Assembly (NCBI GenBank): GCA_021018995.1
Contig: CM037590.1
Coordinates: 65,691,597-65,755,596 of the forward strand
Length of the DNA stretch: 64,000 nucleotides
Source: Chloranthus sessilifolius
Taxonomy: Eukaryota; Streptophyta; Magnoliopsida; Chloranthales; Chloranthaceae
Direction of reading: 5' to 3'
Shown: positions 42,163-53,904 of the stretch, piece by piece
Numbering within the stretch: position 1 is the first letter of the stretch
Layout: each line of letters begins with the position of its first letter
Notes under the pieces: generated by a model
What the model was told of the DNA's origin: nothing
Seen by the model: only the letters and a program-made list of their open reading frames with translations
The model's database searches: none
Made by a program: the position numbers and the translations under genes

Positions 42163-43922
42163 TCAATTTCTTCTCTCTTGATTTCTTTCTCCATCGGACT
42201 CTTCCTCCTCCTCTGGCAACACTACTTTGTTATCGACCTGCTTCCCAGATCTCAACGTTGTGATCGCCCGAATTTGTTGTTGATTATCCTCTTGTGTTGA
42301 AGATGATGTTTGTTCAACAACCATTTGGCCCCTTGGGTTAGGAACAGGTTGGCTTGGAAACGAACCTTTTTCTCTCTCACAGAGAAAGGATGCCAATTGC
42401 CCAATTTGGGTCTCTATTTTAGAAATTGAGGACGTGTGAGAATGAATGAGTTTCATCAGGTCCTCAGTAGAAGGAGTTTGTGTATGAGGACGTTGGGCAG
42501 GATTTCCCTGTGGGTTGTTAAATCCAGGTGGTGGAAATGTCGGCACAATATTTTGTTGTGGTTGGTTTTGATAACCTCCCATTGGTTGTGTAAACTGAAA
42601 ATTATGGTTCATTTGCCGGTAGCCTTTGATTTTGATTGTATTGAAATTGATTCGGGTTATTGAACCCTTGCTGCTGAAATTGCCCTTGACCGTAGTTCTG
42701 CTGCGGTCCTTGATTGAAATTTTGTTGGGGATAAAAGTTCGTCCCCTGTTTCCTGGGCTGCATTCTTTGATTATCTTGTTTCCATGAGAAATTTGGGTGG
42801 TATCTCCAGCTATTTGGGTTATTCTCATTGAAAACGTTTCCTTGATTCCGCCCATAATTATTCACAACATTTAACTGTTCAGATGTGTCTTCATGATAGT
42901 TCTGCATTGAAGGACAATCATCTGCCATATGCATTGGACTTGCACAAATTGAACATGGCTCAGGTTGTGTATTGACCATATGCACATTCTTCTTTACTTT
43001 TAATTCCTCCACTTGTTGAGTGAGGAAATCAAGTTTAGCCATCAGATCCAGGAATCCTTTACTACATATAGTCCTCCTTTCTTGGTTGAACTCCGCTTGA
43101 TCACGGGCTTTGTTGATTGTTCCCAGTCTTTGTGAAATCCAGTCTTTGAGAATCCTCATTAACTTTTCTAAGAAAGCATAAGATTCGGTTTCTTTAAGGC
43201 TTAGGAATCCTCCGCCATTCATTGACTCCACCAGATGTCTATTTGGTTGATTTAGTCCATTGTAGAAACACTGGACTAGTCTCCACTTTGAGTATCCATG
43301 GTGCGGACATTTGAGTAAGAGATCCATGAATCTATCCCAAGCTTCATATAATCTCTCATCTTCCTCTTGCGTGAAATCCGTGATTTCACGTCTAAGGGCA
43401 TTCGTCTTCGCCATAGGGAAGAACTTTGATAGAAACTTTTTGACCATCTGATCCCAGGTGGTTATGGATCCCGATGGTAGAGAATTTAACCATGCTTTAG
43501 CTTTATCCTTTATAGAGAAAGGAAATAAGCGCAATCTAACAGATTCTTCGCTGAAATTTTGGTAAACAGATGAGCAGACTTCAACGAAGTCTTTAACATG
43601 CTGGTATGGATCTTCTCGCTCCATGCCATGAAAGATTGGAAGGATTTGGATGACATTTGTCCGAATTTCAAACTGGCCACCAGGTGTGGCGGGGTATACA
43701 ATGCATGATGGGGTATTTGTAGTTATCGGAGAGAACAATTCTCTCAATGTTGGTTCTTCCTCTTGTTCGAGTTGCCCATTCATGTTGTCAGTCATATTGA
43801 CTTCAGTGGATGATACACTTAAAATTTACGCCTTGATCTAAGCGTCCTTACGGATTTGGCCGACGTTCGATCTCGAAATTTAAAGGTTCTAAATTTCTCT
43901 CTTTAGAAGACCTAGTGTGCAT
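42163..43922 (-). CDS. Athila-like gag, copy 4 (best gag; 397 aa open plus shifted C-terminus)
   Basis: The main open frame is 42602-43795 and starts at MTDNMNGQLEQEEEP; the aligned first ATG is at 43922. The capsid-like core covers about residues 35-220 (PIFHGMEREDPYQHVKDF, KAWLNSLPSGSITTWDQMVKKFLSKFFP, LYEAWDRFMDLLLKCPHHG). A helical segment FLTQQVEELKVKK follows, then the CX2CX4HX4C knuckle CSICASPMHMADDC (about 280-295), and a Gln/Asn-rich tract to the end. The C-terminal part continues in another phase at 42163-42855 (ISKIETQIGQLASFLCER, TTLRSGKQVDNKVVLPEEEEESDGE). Gag would form the particle and bind element RNA. Confidence 0.88.
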
Positions 43923-44273
43923 ACAAAGGATGCCGCAGTGGAGGTTCGTGAAAACCTCAAAACAAATATTTTTTTTATATATATATATATTTTTTTTTAT
44001 ATAAATCGATAATCGACTAACATTTTTTTTTTTTTTAAATTTGAAATTTTCAATTTTTTTATTTTTATTATTTTTATTTTTTTTTTTAAAAAATTTTAAA
44101 TTTGAAATTTTCGAATTTTTTTTTTTTTTTTTTAAAATTAAAATTTTTAATTTTGAAATTTTCGAATTTTTTTTTAAAAAATTAATTAAATACTATTTTA
44201 ATCCTCAAAAATTCTAAAATTCTTGTCTACCAAAAATTGATTTTCTCAATTTGGTCCCGGTGGCGCCAAAACT
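43923..44273 (-). other. 5' leader of copy 4, hairpin lost, partial primer site
   Basis: The A/T-rich leader includes an (AT)n run near 43977-43990. The hairpin has decayed to aaatcgataatcgacta (about 44003-44020). On + the primer site is reduced to tcccggtggcgcca (44255-44268), 14 of 18 bases, with the 5-base spacer to LTR5. Confidence 0.68.
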
Positions 44274-46032
44274 TGATGTGATTTTTAATGTAATGTTTTA
44301 CTAAGTGCGAATCGGTTTGTATATAGTGGGTGAGATGCGAGATCGTTCCCACGAGTTAATGTTGAAATACCTAAAAGAGACAAGCAATTCTAGAAATCTA
44401 TTAAGATCTAACAAGATTCTATTCTACCAGTTTTATGATTTAAGCGGTTGATGGTAATTAATGACTACAAACTAAAATTCAATTGATGATTCACAAATAA
44501 AAGTGAAGATGATGATAAAGACGAAGATACTAAATCCTCCCATCTTTGGTCCGTTCTTCCTATAATATAAATCTAAGGATTAAATTATGAGATATTTCAT
44601 TAGTAACAAACATCTTTTATGGAAGATCAATGGTCAACACCCTAATAGGTTCCATGTTGCATCCCTGCAAATCAGGACTTAGATAATTTTCATATATAGA
44701 TGCGGGATCAAGGGAGCACTGAGGCACGCATGATCTCAAGTTCAAATAAAATCATCCCAAGTGGGTGAAAATTCCAACAAGAATACCACTTACAAATCAA
44801 ATCAAGGGCATGGCTGCACACTTTATTGATTAGGGATTATTTAAGATAAAATTACCATTCTGAACCAAGATCCGAGGGCATGGCTCATTTTCGATCCCAG
44901 AACATAATCGTAATTAGATCCACACGATAAAAGCAAAAAGACCATAACAATGATAGGGTAAAATTACCGTCACAGATCTGAGATCCCGGGCATGACTCGG
45001 CACACGCGATCCCGGTTAGTGGCGGGGATTTCATCCATTCATGATAGCACAACAACCATAAAAATAAAATCTCATATTTTAATCCCTAATTTTATATTAT
45101 TAAAAGTACATCCCTCGGATGGGAATCATTAGATCCCCATCCCTATAAATTTAGCCACACATATTGTAAGTAAATGACATAAATAAATAAAGACGGGAAA
45201 ATAACATTAATTAAAATTACCTCAAACTTCAAAATAAATTACGTTGATCCACACGGATGATAATCTTCAGAAACGAAATAAATGCAGAAATAAACTTTGA
45301 ACAAAATTTAGGAATGAGTACTGAAAAATTAAAGGAAACAAAGCTCTTAAAAAGAAATAATAAAACATTCCTATTTCTAGGTCTATCTATGAAAAATAAT
45401 GGCTAAAAACTAAGAACACTAAAAACTAAAACTCTCTAAAAAAAAACTCTAATTCTAATCTCCTCTTCCCCGAAGTGTTTGAGTCACTTTAAATAGACCC
45501 GTCGTGCGGAGGTCTCCTAAGCCTACTTTTCCGGGTCGATTAATCGACCAATGGATGTCGATGCATCGAGCCGACCAAGAGTCCCAAAAAATAGACTTTT
45601 AGTGTCAGATTCGTGTCAAACTTAAACTCTGGCTCGATTAATCGACCCCAGAAATCCGCGAAACTCAGCACTTTCTTGTGGTTCAGACACTACTTCGGTA
45701 TTTTGGCCATAACTTTCTATCCTGAACTCGGATTGAGACGATTCTTGCGCCGTTGGAAAGCGGACGAAAAGATCTACAACTTTCATGTTTTGACAATTTT
45801 GTAATTCGGCCGTCTTGAAGGTCCAAATTTAGCCGCAAGTCGCACCAAGTTCTTGATTACCCGAAGTTGCAGTGTTTTGACATTATATTCAGAATTCTTG
45901 TACTGTTTTCTATACTTGGCTTGTATTTACCTGAAACACTTCAAATCTAATCAATCTTATCAGATAGCCTTCATCGGACAGCTAAATATAGGTATTTAGG
46001 GGCGAAATATCCTCATTTTTCAGTACTCATCA
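44274..46032 (-). repeat. LTR5, about 1759 bp, between copies 4 and 5
   Basis: TGATGTG at 44274 to ACTCATCA at 46032. The TATA box TATTTAAAG is at 45487-45495. U3 palindromes TCGATTAATCGA are near 45536 and 45634, with TCGATGCATCGA near 45558. The half from about 45080 rightwards is clean; 44274-44900 carries many small CHG-site losses. Confidence 0.92.
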
Positions 46033-46045
46033 TACCCCCAAACCT
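46033..46045 (-). other. Polypurine tract of copy 5
   Basis: AGGTTTGGGGGTA on the minus strand, next to LTR5, identical to the other complete tracts. Confidence 0.75.
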
Positions 46046-48087
46046 ACACTTTGCTAGTCCTCGAGCAAAGCAAACTAAAGAAAATAAATGCCACTTTCGT
46101 AGGGAACACGATTGCACTTAGCATGTGCAACAAACTTTAAACCCTAGGTGATCCTAGTGGAGAGTTATGTCTCCTGAGGGTTTACAGTGAAGTTACCCAC
46201 AAACTTCAATATATTTTGAAATCATCGATAAAATTGAGTTTTCAAAACATGATTTTGATAACATATATACCATTGAAAAACAAAAATCATTAATCAATTC
46301 AACATGCGAATCCTCAATTTTAAATAACAATGTTATACTAATCATACTAATATCCATTCAAATTAGTCTAATGCTCAACTCGTTAGATAGCTCATCCATT
46401 CATGCCTAAACGTGAAGTGTGTGCATAACCAAACCAAAATTCATTCATCTCAGAACTAATTCAAACGGAAAACCGTTGGATCTGTTGTTTTGACTCAATC
46501 CTCACTTTAGGTATACTCTCAAAATATAAAAACACCGATAGTGGATAAGTTTTCGCACATATGTGAGAGGTCAATACAAAGCAAATAAAAGGTCTCACAT
46601 GATAAATGAAACACGATGCAATCAATGAACAAAATAAATCTCATAAGAAGATACTTGTATATCCTAAGAATGTCATATCAAGTGTCATAAGTATCACATA
46701 TTTACTCTCCACAAGGCAGTTACTAATGTAAGAACAGATCATGAAGGTCGTTTTAGGGTTGTAATGGGGCTCAGGAAAGGGTAAGAAAGAATTGAAAGTT
46801 GGGATTCAAAGTTTCTGAGAAATTGGAAAAGAAACAACTTTTTTTTTTTCTCTTCTTTTTCTTTTCTACTCTCTCTTAATTTTTTCTATTTTTCTTAACT
46901 CACTTTTTTTTTGAATTTCGTTTTCTTGAAGCACCTCAGATTTTTCATTACTTTTCATAATTTTCTTTTTCTCTCCCCTTTTTCTTTTTATTTTTTTCCA
47001 TACACCCTCAGTAAACACCACAACTCAGTATCTCTCCACTTACTCTCTTTTCGTTCACTCTCATCCCTCGTTCCTAATTTCTCAGAAATAAGAAGGGTAA
47101 AACCGAATTTTCAGAAATGGTGAAGGGTTAAAGGTTAACGTGGCTTATCAAAGAATGTATAAAGGTAAATTTTCAATAGGCTCAAAGGGGTACTAGAAAG
47201 ATAAATTTATTTGAGGTGGGGCATTTTAAGCACAAAGCAGGCCAAAGATGGCCTTCAATCATATCCTTAAAAGATAGTAACTTTGCCTATTTGTCTTGAG
47301 TAGATATACATTCTAACATAATGATATAAATTTGATTTCATGCAAAGTCACAAGTCAAAATGAAGTGTATGAGATTATGCAAAATAAATCGTATTCAAAG
47401 AAAACTCCGAGTTTATATATTCACTCATCAATGACGGAAATTATCTAAAGCTCACTAGGTTTAGTCTCCACTTTGAAACCTAAGATTCAACATTCAAAAT
47501 AGTTCATCGATTTCTAAGTCTTAGCTTGGTATCAATGTAAAAATTCTAAGCATGAATATCAAAATTATCCACAACATATCACATTAAGCTTCATCATCTT
47601 AGATACAAGTAATCAAAATATGACACTAGTATTCTCAAAATTAAATTCACATGCATCATCAACTAAAGTTTGAAAACAATCGTAAAATAATGTGCATGAT
47701 GACTTCAAAAATAATTTTATTTTTTTTTTCAAATAAAACAAATAAATGACGTAAAATATTTAACCATACCCCCAAACCTAAAGATGACAATGTCCTCATT
47801 GACTGAAAGAAGTAGCGCACCCCCAAACCTGTTTGAAAAAAAATACCTCAACACAAAGATCAAAAGTCAGAATATGTGTATCAAATTGGAACATGACAAA
47901 AAATATATTGAAGGGAATATGGTTACACTATTTGAGGAATTAAAAAACAATTCAAACTAAACACAACAAAACAAAAAGAAAGAAAAAACTAAAAAATCCT
48001 AAATCCTAAACCAACCGGAAACTACACAATTGGGTTGCCTCCCAATGAGCGCTAGTTTAAAGTCGATAGCTCGACCTTGGGAATTGC
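46046..48087 (-). other. 3' noncoding domain of copy 5
   Basis: It is collinear with the other 3' domains, with internal AGGTTTGGGGGT motifs near 47770 and 47820 and the AATGAGGACATTG block between. No coding frame is supported. Confidence 0.65.
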
Positions 48088-51000
48088 TCAGTCAGGGTGA
48101 GCCAGTGGCACACTCAAAGAAATAGGGTCAGAGAATGCAATCCCATTCTCAAGGAACAGTTTCAATCACGTTAATTAACTCGAAAAAAACATTCCGTGTT
48201 TTGGGTTGATAATATCTCTTGCCCCATTAGGGAGTATTCGAGAGATTTTGAAAGGACCACTCCAACGGGTTTTAGTTTCCGGAAATAGATGAAGTCGAAT
48301 TGTAGAGTAGAACTAGTTGACCAACAACGAGCGATTTCCGAGAATAGATTGATCATGAACCCGTTTCATCACGGTCCTTATCTGATTTAGCATCATATGC
48401 ATCGACGGAGTTCCTCTAATTCATTTATTTGGAGACCCTTTGGGTACAGATTTGAAATCGAAATTCAATGACTTAACGGCCCAAAATGCTCGATGTTCCA
48501 GTTCAATGGGAGGTGACATCCTTTACCAAAGACCAACCGATACGGCGACATGCCAATCGGAGTTTTAAATGCAGTTCGATACGCCCATAGGCGTCATTCA
48601 GCTTTAACGACCAGTCTTTACGGTTTGGATTGATTGTCTTTTCTAAAATTCGCTTAAGTTCCCGATTAGAGACTTCAACTTGGCCACTTGTCTGAGGGTG
48701 GTATGGTGTAGCAACTTTGTGTGTAACACCATATTTCTTCATTAATTGGGTGAACACTTTATTGCAAAGTGCTTTCCACCATCACCGATTATCGCCTTAG
48801 GAATGCCAAAGCATTGAAAACACTTGATCCTTGAGAAATTTGATCACTACTCTATGATCATTAGATTTACAAGCCATGGCCTCTACCCATTTCAAACATA
48901 GTCAGACAAGAATAAACGTGTTACCAAATGAATTAGGAAAGGACCCATAAAATCGATCCCCAAACATCAAATAACTCAACTTCTAAAATTGGATTGAGTG
49001 GCATCATGTTGCGCTTTGAGATTGACCTAGCATTTGATAGTTGTGGATTTGCAATGTTGATGGCAATCCTTAAATATCGTCGAGAAAACCACTTTGAAAG
49101 ATCTTTGCTGCAGTCTTTTGGAACTAAAGTGACCTCCACAAGCTAACTCATGACGCGAGATGATTTGTGGTTGCTCGATTCAGAATACATCGTCGTATGA
49201 TTTGATCGGGACAATATTTGAATAAGTACGGATCTTGAAAAATAGTGTTTCACCGAGCTAAGAAAATAGATTTCTCATTCCTTTGACCAATGGTGAGGTA
49301 ATTTCTCGGTGACTAAGGAAATTGACAAGATCCGCATACCAAGGTGGGCAATCAATCACGAACAACTGTTCATCAGGAAGTGCTCCAAGATCGGAAGCAG
49401 GCTCGTCGGGTTTCTCAATAATTATTAAGTGACAAGTGATCGACCACCACATTTTACGAACCTTTCTTGTCCTTGATCTCCAAATCGAACTCTTGCAACA
49501 ACAAGATCCACCTAATTAAACGTGCCTTAGCCTCTTTCTTAGCGAGCGAGATATCGCATGAGCGGCGTGATCTGTGAATACCACAACTTTAGATCCTAAT
49601 AAATAGGATCGAAATTTATCCAACGCGAAAACTACCGTAAAGTTCCTTTTCTGGTAGTAGTTCAATGGGCATCGTTGAGAGTGCGACTCGCATAGTAGAT
49701 TACATGTGGTAATTTTTCTATTCGTTGCCCCAAAACAGCTCCAATTGCATAATCAGAGGCGTCGCACATAATTTCGAACAGGAAGGCCCAGTTCGGAGAT
49801 TGAATTATTGGAGCTTTTATCAATTCGGCCTTGATGGTTTCAAAGGCCGCAAACATTTATCATCAAAGATGAATGGGACATCTTTGGAAAGTAAGTCACG
49901 GACGTGCTAACTTCTTGAAATCTTTAATAAAACGCGTAAAACCGGCGTGGCCCGAAAAAGATCCGATTTCCTTCAATCGTCCTCGGTGGTGGTAGGTGCA
50001 ATTAAATCAACTTTAGCCTTATCGACCTTGATACCACAGGGCGATATGATATGTCCCAAAACAATGCCATCTTTAACCATGAAGTGACATTTCTCCCGAT
50101 TAAGAACAAGATTCTTCTCACGGCATCGTGCAAGCACTAGCGACAAATGATTCAAATAGTCAAAAGAAACTGTTTCCATGTATCGGTAGAAGTCGTCCAT
50201 GAAGACTTCCAAGAATCGCCGACCTATATCCGAAAAATACTCATACATCTTTGGAATGTAGTGCATTACAAAGCAAACCACGGCTTAAATGGGAGAAAGT
50301 ACCAAAGGACATGTGAAAGTGGTCTTTTCTGATCCTCGGTGCAATGACTATTTGGTTATACCGGAATAGCCATCGAAAGCAATAGTACTCATGCCGGCCA
50401 ATCTTTCTAACATCGATCGATAAGCGGAAGTGGAAAGTGATCTTTCCTCGTCATCAAATTTAACTTCCGATAATCAATGCACACTCTCCACCTGTTTGAA
50501 TTTTTGTAGGGACGGATATGTTTTCTTCATTCTTTACCACAGTGATTCCCGATTTCTTAGGGACCACTTGTGTGGGGCTGACCCATTTACTGTCCGTGAT
50601 GGGGTATATGATTCCAGCATCTAAAAGTTTGATTACCTCATTTCGGACCACATCTTGCATTATAGGGTTCAATCTCCTTTGTGGTTCCCTAGAAGGCTTA
50701 GCATTGTCTTCCAAATGGATTCGGTGCATACACACCGTTGGACTAATGCCTTTGATATCTTTTATCGACCAACCGAGGGCACTTTTGTGCTCTTTGAGTA
50801 CATTCATGAGTTGGCCTTGCTGATTCGCATCCAGTGTTGACGATATGATAAGGTTGAGTTTCATTCTCCCCCAGTAGGCATACTTGAGATTTTCCGGAAG
50901 AGGTTTAAGTTCTAAGGACACTTTCTCCTCCTCTTTCGGCTTTTCCTTGATTAATTCAATTTGAGTTCCACACTCTATTTCCTGTTCTTCACCCAGACGT

Positions 51001-51905
51001 GGTGTGGAATCCAACATGTGATTTACTTCTTGGATTAGTTGATCCACATCGAAATTTTCTCCAAAATGCGCAAGACAAGCTGCTAGAGGATCGCCGATTC
51101 GATGCATTAAATATTTCCTCTACAATTTCATCAGTATGCATGCTTGTGCATGTTCGTCATCCTCCATGGGCTGCTTGGCAATATTAAAAATGTTGAGTTC
51201 CACTGTCATATTCCCAAATGACAGATTCATGATCCCATTTCGACAATTGATCAGCGCATTGGAGGTTGCTAGGAATGGTCTTCCTAGAATCCTTTGGAAT
51301 ATTATTCTTCAAATTTGATGTTGGTTCGATGTCTAGAACAACAAAATCTACAAGAAAGTAGAAAGAATCCACCTTGATGAGGACATCTTCCATAATTCCT
51401 CGAGGATCTTTTACGGACCGATCACCTAAGCGAAGGGTCATTAGTGGTCTTAAGTTCTCCCAATTCGAGCTCCTTATACGAATAAGGCAACAAGTTGACA
51501 CTTGCTCCTAAGTCCAAAGGGCACGATCAATACGGTTATCGCCGATAATGATCGAGATTGTAGGACAACACAGGTCCTTGTATTTGATTGGGAGCTTTGC
51601 TTGCAACTTGAACTAACTAACTCGGCTAAGAAAGCCTTTTTGGAATATTGGTCTTTCTTTTGATTGTGACCAATTCCTTCAAAAATTTAGCATAAGCGGT
51701 ACTTGACGGATGGCATCGGAAAGAATATTAATTTTAATTGCTTGAAAATCTCATTTATTCCTTCCACATCGCGATTTCTCGATGGTGCCATCAATCTTTT
51801 TGTAGATGCTTTTGAACAAGACTTTTCTTCATTCACTCTTGTCATCGATATTTCTTTTGCTTGTACTTTGTCATCAATTTCTCTCTCTTGATTTCTTCTC
51901 TCCAT
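48088..51905 (-). pseudogene. Athila-like pol, copy 5 (broken)
   Basis: From 5' to 3' the open pieces are: 51687-51905 (N-terminus), 51184-51501 (protease, Asp loop damaged), 50460-51107 (linker to RT start, clean: ALGWSIKDIKGISP, VVPKKSGITVVKN), 49973-50281 (RT, FMDD kept), 49662-49856 (RNase [15 protein letters not shown]), 49258-49452, 48933-49139, 48503-48757 (integrase: [26 protein letters not shown]) and 48171-48356. The alternation of clean and damaged stretches within one copy is striking. Several damaged sites have the same altered bases as copy 4 (ccacaggg for ccctggg; gcacgatc for gcctgatc). Confidence 0.83.
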
Positions 51906-53612
51906 CGGACTCTTCCTCCTCCTCGCAACACTACTTTGTTATCGACACCTTTCCGGATCTCAACGTTGTGATCGAATTTGTTGTTGATTCTCCTCTTGTG
52001 TTGAAGTTGATGTTTGTTCAACAACCATTTGGCCCCTTGGGTTAGGAGCAGTTGGCTTGAAGCGAACCTTTTCTCTTTCACGGAGAAAGGATGCCAATTG
52101 CCCAATTTGGGTCTCTATTTTAGAAATTGAGGCGTGTGAGAATGAATGAGTTTCATCGGTCCTCGATGAGAAGGAGTTTGTGTATGAGGGCGTTGGGAGA
52201 TTTCTGTGGGTTGTTAAATCCGGTGGTGGAAATGTCGGCTGAAATTTTGTTGTGGTTGGTTTTGATAACCTCCCATTGGTTGTGTAAATCGAAAATTATG
52301 GTTCATTTGCCGTGGTACTTTGATTTTGATTATATTGAAATTGATTCGGGTTATTGAACCCTTGCTGCTGAAATTGTCCTTGACCGTAGTTCTGTTGCGG
52401 TCCTTGATTGAAATTTTGTTGGGGATAAAAGTTCGTCCCCTGTTTCCTGGGTTGCATTCTTTGATTATCTTGTTTCCATGAGAAATTTGGGTGGTATCTC
52501 CAGCTATTTGGGTTATTCTCATTGAAAACGTTTCCTTGATTCCGCCCATAATTATTCACAGCATTTAACTGTTCAGATGTGTCTTCATGATAGTTCTGCA
52601 TTGAAGGACAATCATCTGCCATATGCATTGGACTTGCACAAATTGAACATGGCTCAGGTTGTGTATTGACCATATGCACATTCTTCTTTACTTTCAATTC
52701 CTCCACTTGTTGAGTGAGGAAATCAATTTTAGCCATCGGTCAGGGAATCCTTTACATATAGTCCTCCTTTCTTGGTTGAACTCCCGGCTTGATCCACGGG
52801 CTTTGTTGATTGTTCCCAGTCTTTGTGAAATCCAGTCTTTGAGAATCCTCATTAACTTTTCTAAGAAAGCATAAGATTCGGTTTCTTTAAGGCTCGGAAT
52901 CCTCCGCCATTCATTGACTCCACGGATGTCTATTTGGTTGATTTAATCCATTGTAGAAACCTTTGGACTAGTCTCCACTTTGAGTATCCATGGTGCGGAC
53001 ATTTGAGTAAGAGATCCATGAATCTATCCCAAGCTTCATATAATCTCTCATCTTCCTCTTGCGTGAAATCCGTGATTTCACGTCTAAGGACATTCGTCTT
53101 CGCCATAGGAAAGAACTTTGATAGAAACTTTTTGACCATCTGATCCCAGGTGGTTATGGATCCCGATGGTAGAGAATTTAACCATGCTTTTGCTTTATCC
53201 TTTATAGAAAGGAAATAAGTGCAGCCTAACAGATTCTTCGCTGAAATTTTGGTAAACAGATGAGCGGACTTCGAAGTCTTTAACATCTTTGGTATGGATC
53301 TTCTCGCTCCATGCCATGAAAGATTGGAAGGATTTGGATGACATTTGTCCGAATTTCAAACCGGCCACCAGGTGTGGCGGGGTATACAATGCATGATGGG
53401 GTATTTGTAGTTATCGGAGAGAACAGTTCTCTCAATATTGGTTCTTCCTCTTGTTCGAGTTGCCCATTCATGTTGTCGATCATATTGACTTGATGGATGA
53501 TTCACTTAAAATTTTACGCCTTGATCTAGCGTCCTTACGGTTTGGCCGTGAGCACGTTCGATCTCGAATTTAAAGGTTCTAAATTTCTTTCTTTAGAAGA
53601 CCTAGTGTGCAT
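51842..53612 (-). pseudogene. Athila-like gag, copy 5 (frameshifted)
   Basis: The aligned start is 53612. Pieces: 53280-53483 (MNGQLEQEEEPILREL), 53195-53389, 52930-53286 (AKAWLNSLPSGSITTWDQMVKKFLSKFFP through LLLKCPHHGYSKW), and 52296-52736 (FLTQQVEELKVKK, knuckle CSICASPMHMADDC, Gln/Asn-rich tract FNQGPQQNYGQGQFQQQGF). The C-terminus at 51842-52105 is damaged. The central third is essentially identical to copy 4. Confidence 0.8.
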
Positions 53613-53904
53613 GCAAATAATGCACAGTGGAGGTTTTCGGCGGAAAAACCTCATCAAAACAAAATCGATTGATATATATATATATATATTTTTTTTTTTT
53701 TTATTTGAAATCGATTAATTTTTTAACATTTATCAATTTTTTTAAATTATCGTTTAAATTAATTTTAGATGCATCGATTTTTAAAATTAAATTATTATTA
53801 ATTTTTTTTTTTTAATTAGCGAAATACTATTTTAATCCTCAAAATTCCTAAAATTGATTGTCTACCAAAAATTGATTTTCTTAATTTGGTCCCTGGCGAA
53901 AACT
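53613..53904 (-). other. 5' leader of copy 5, hairpin and primer site degraded
   Basis: The hairpin is interrupted by an (AT)n expansion (tcgattgatatatata, about 53665-53690). The primer site is reduced to tccctggcga (53890-53899). Otherwise the sequence is AT-rich, with no gene. Confidence 0.65.
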
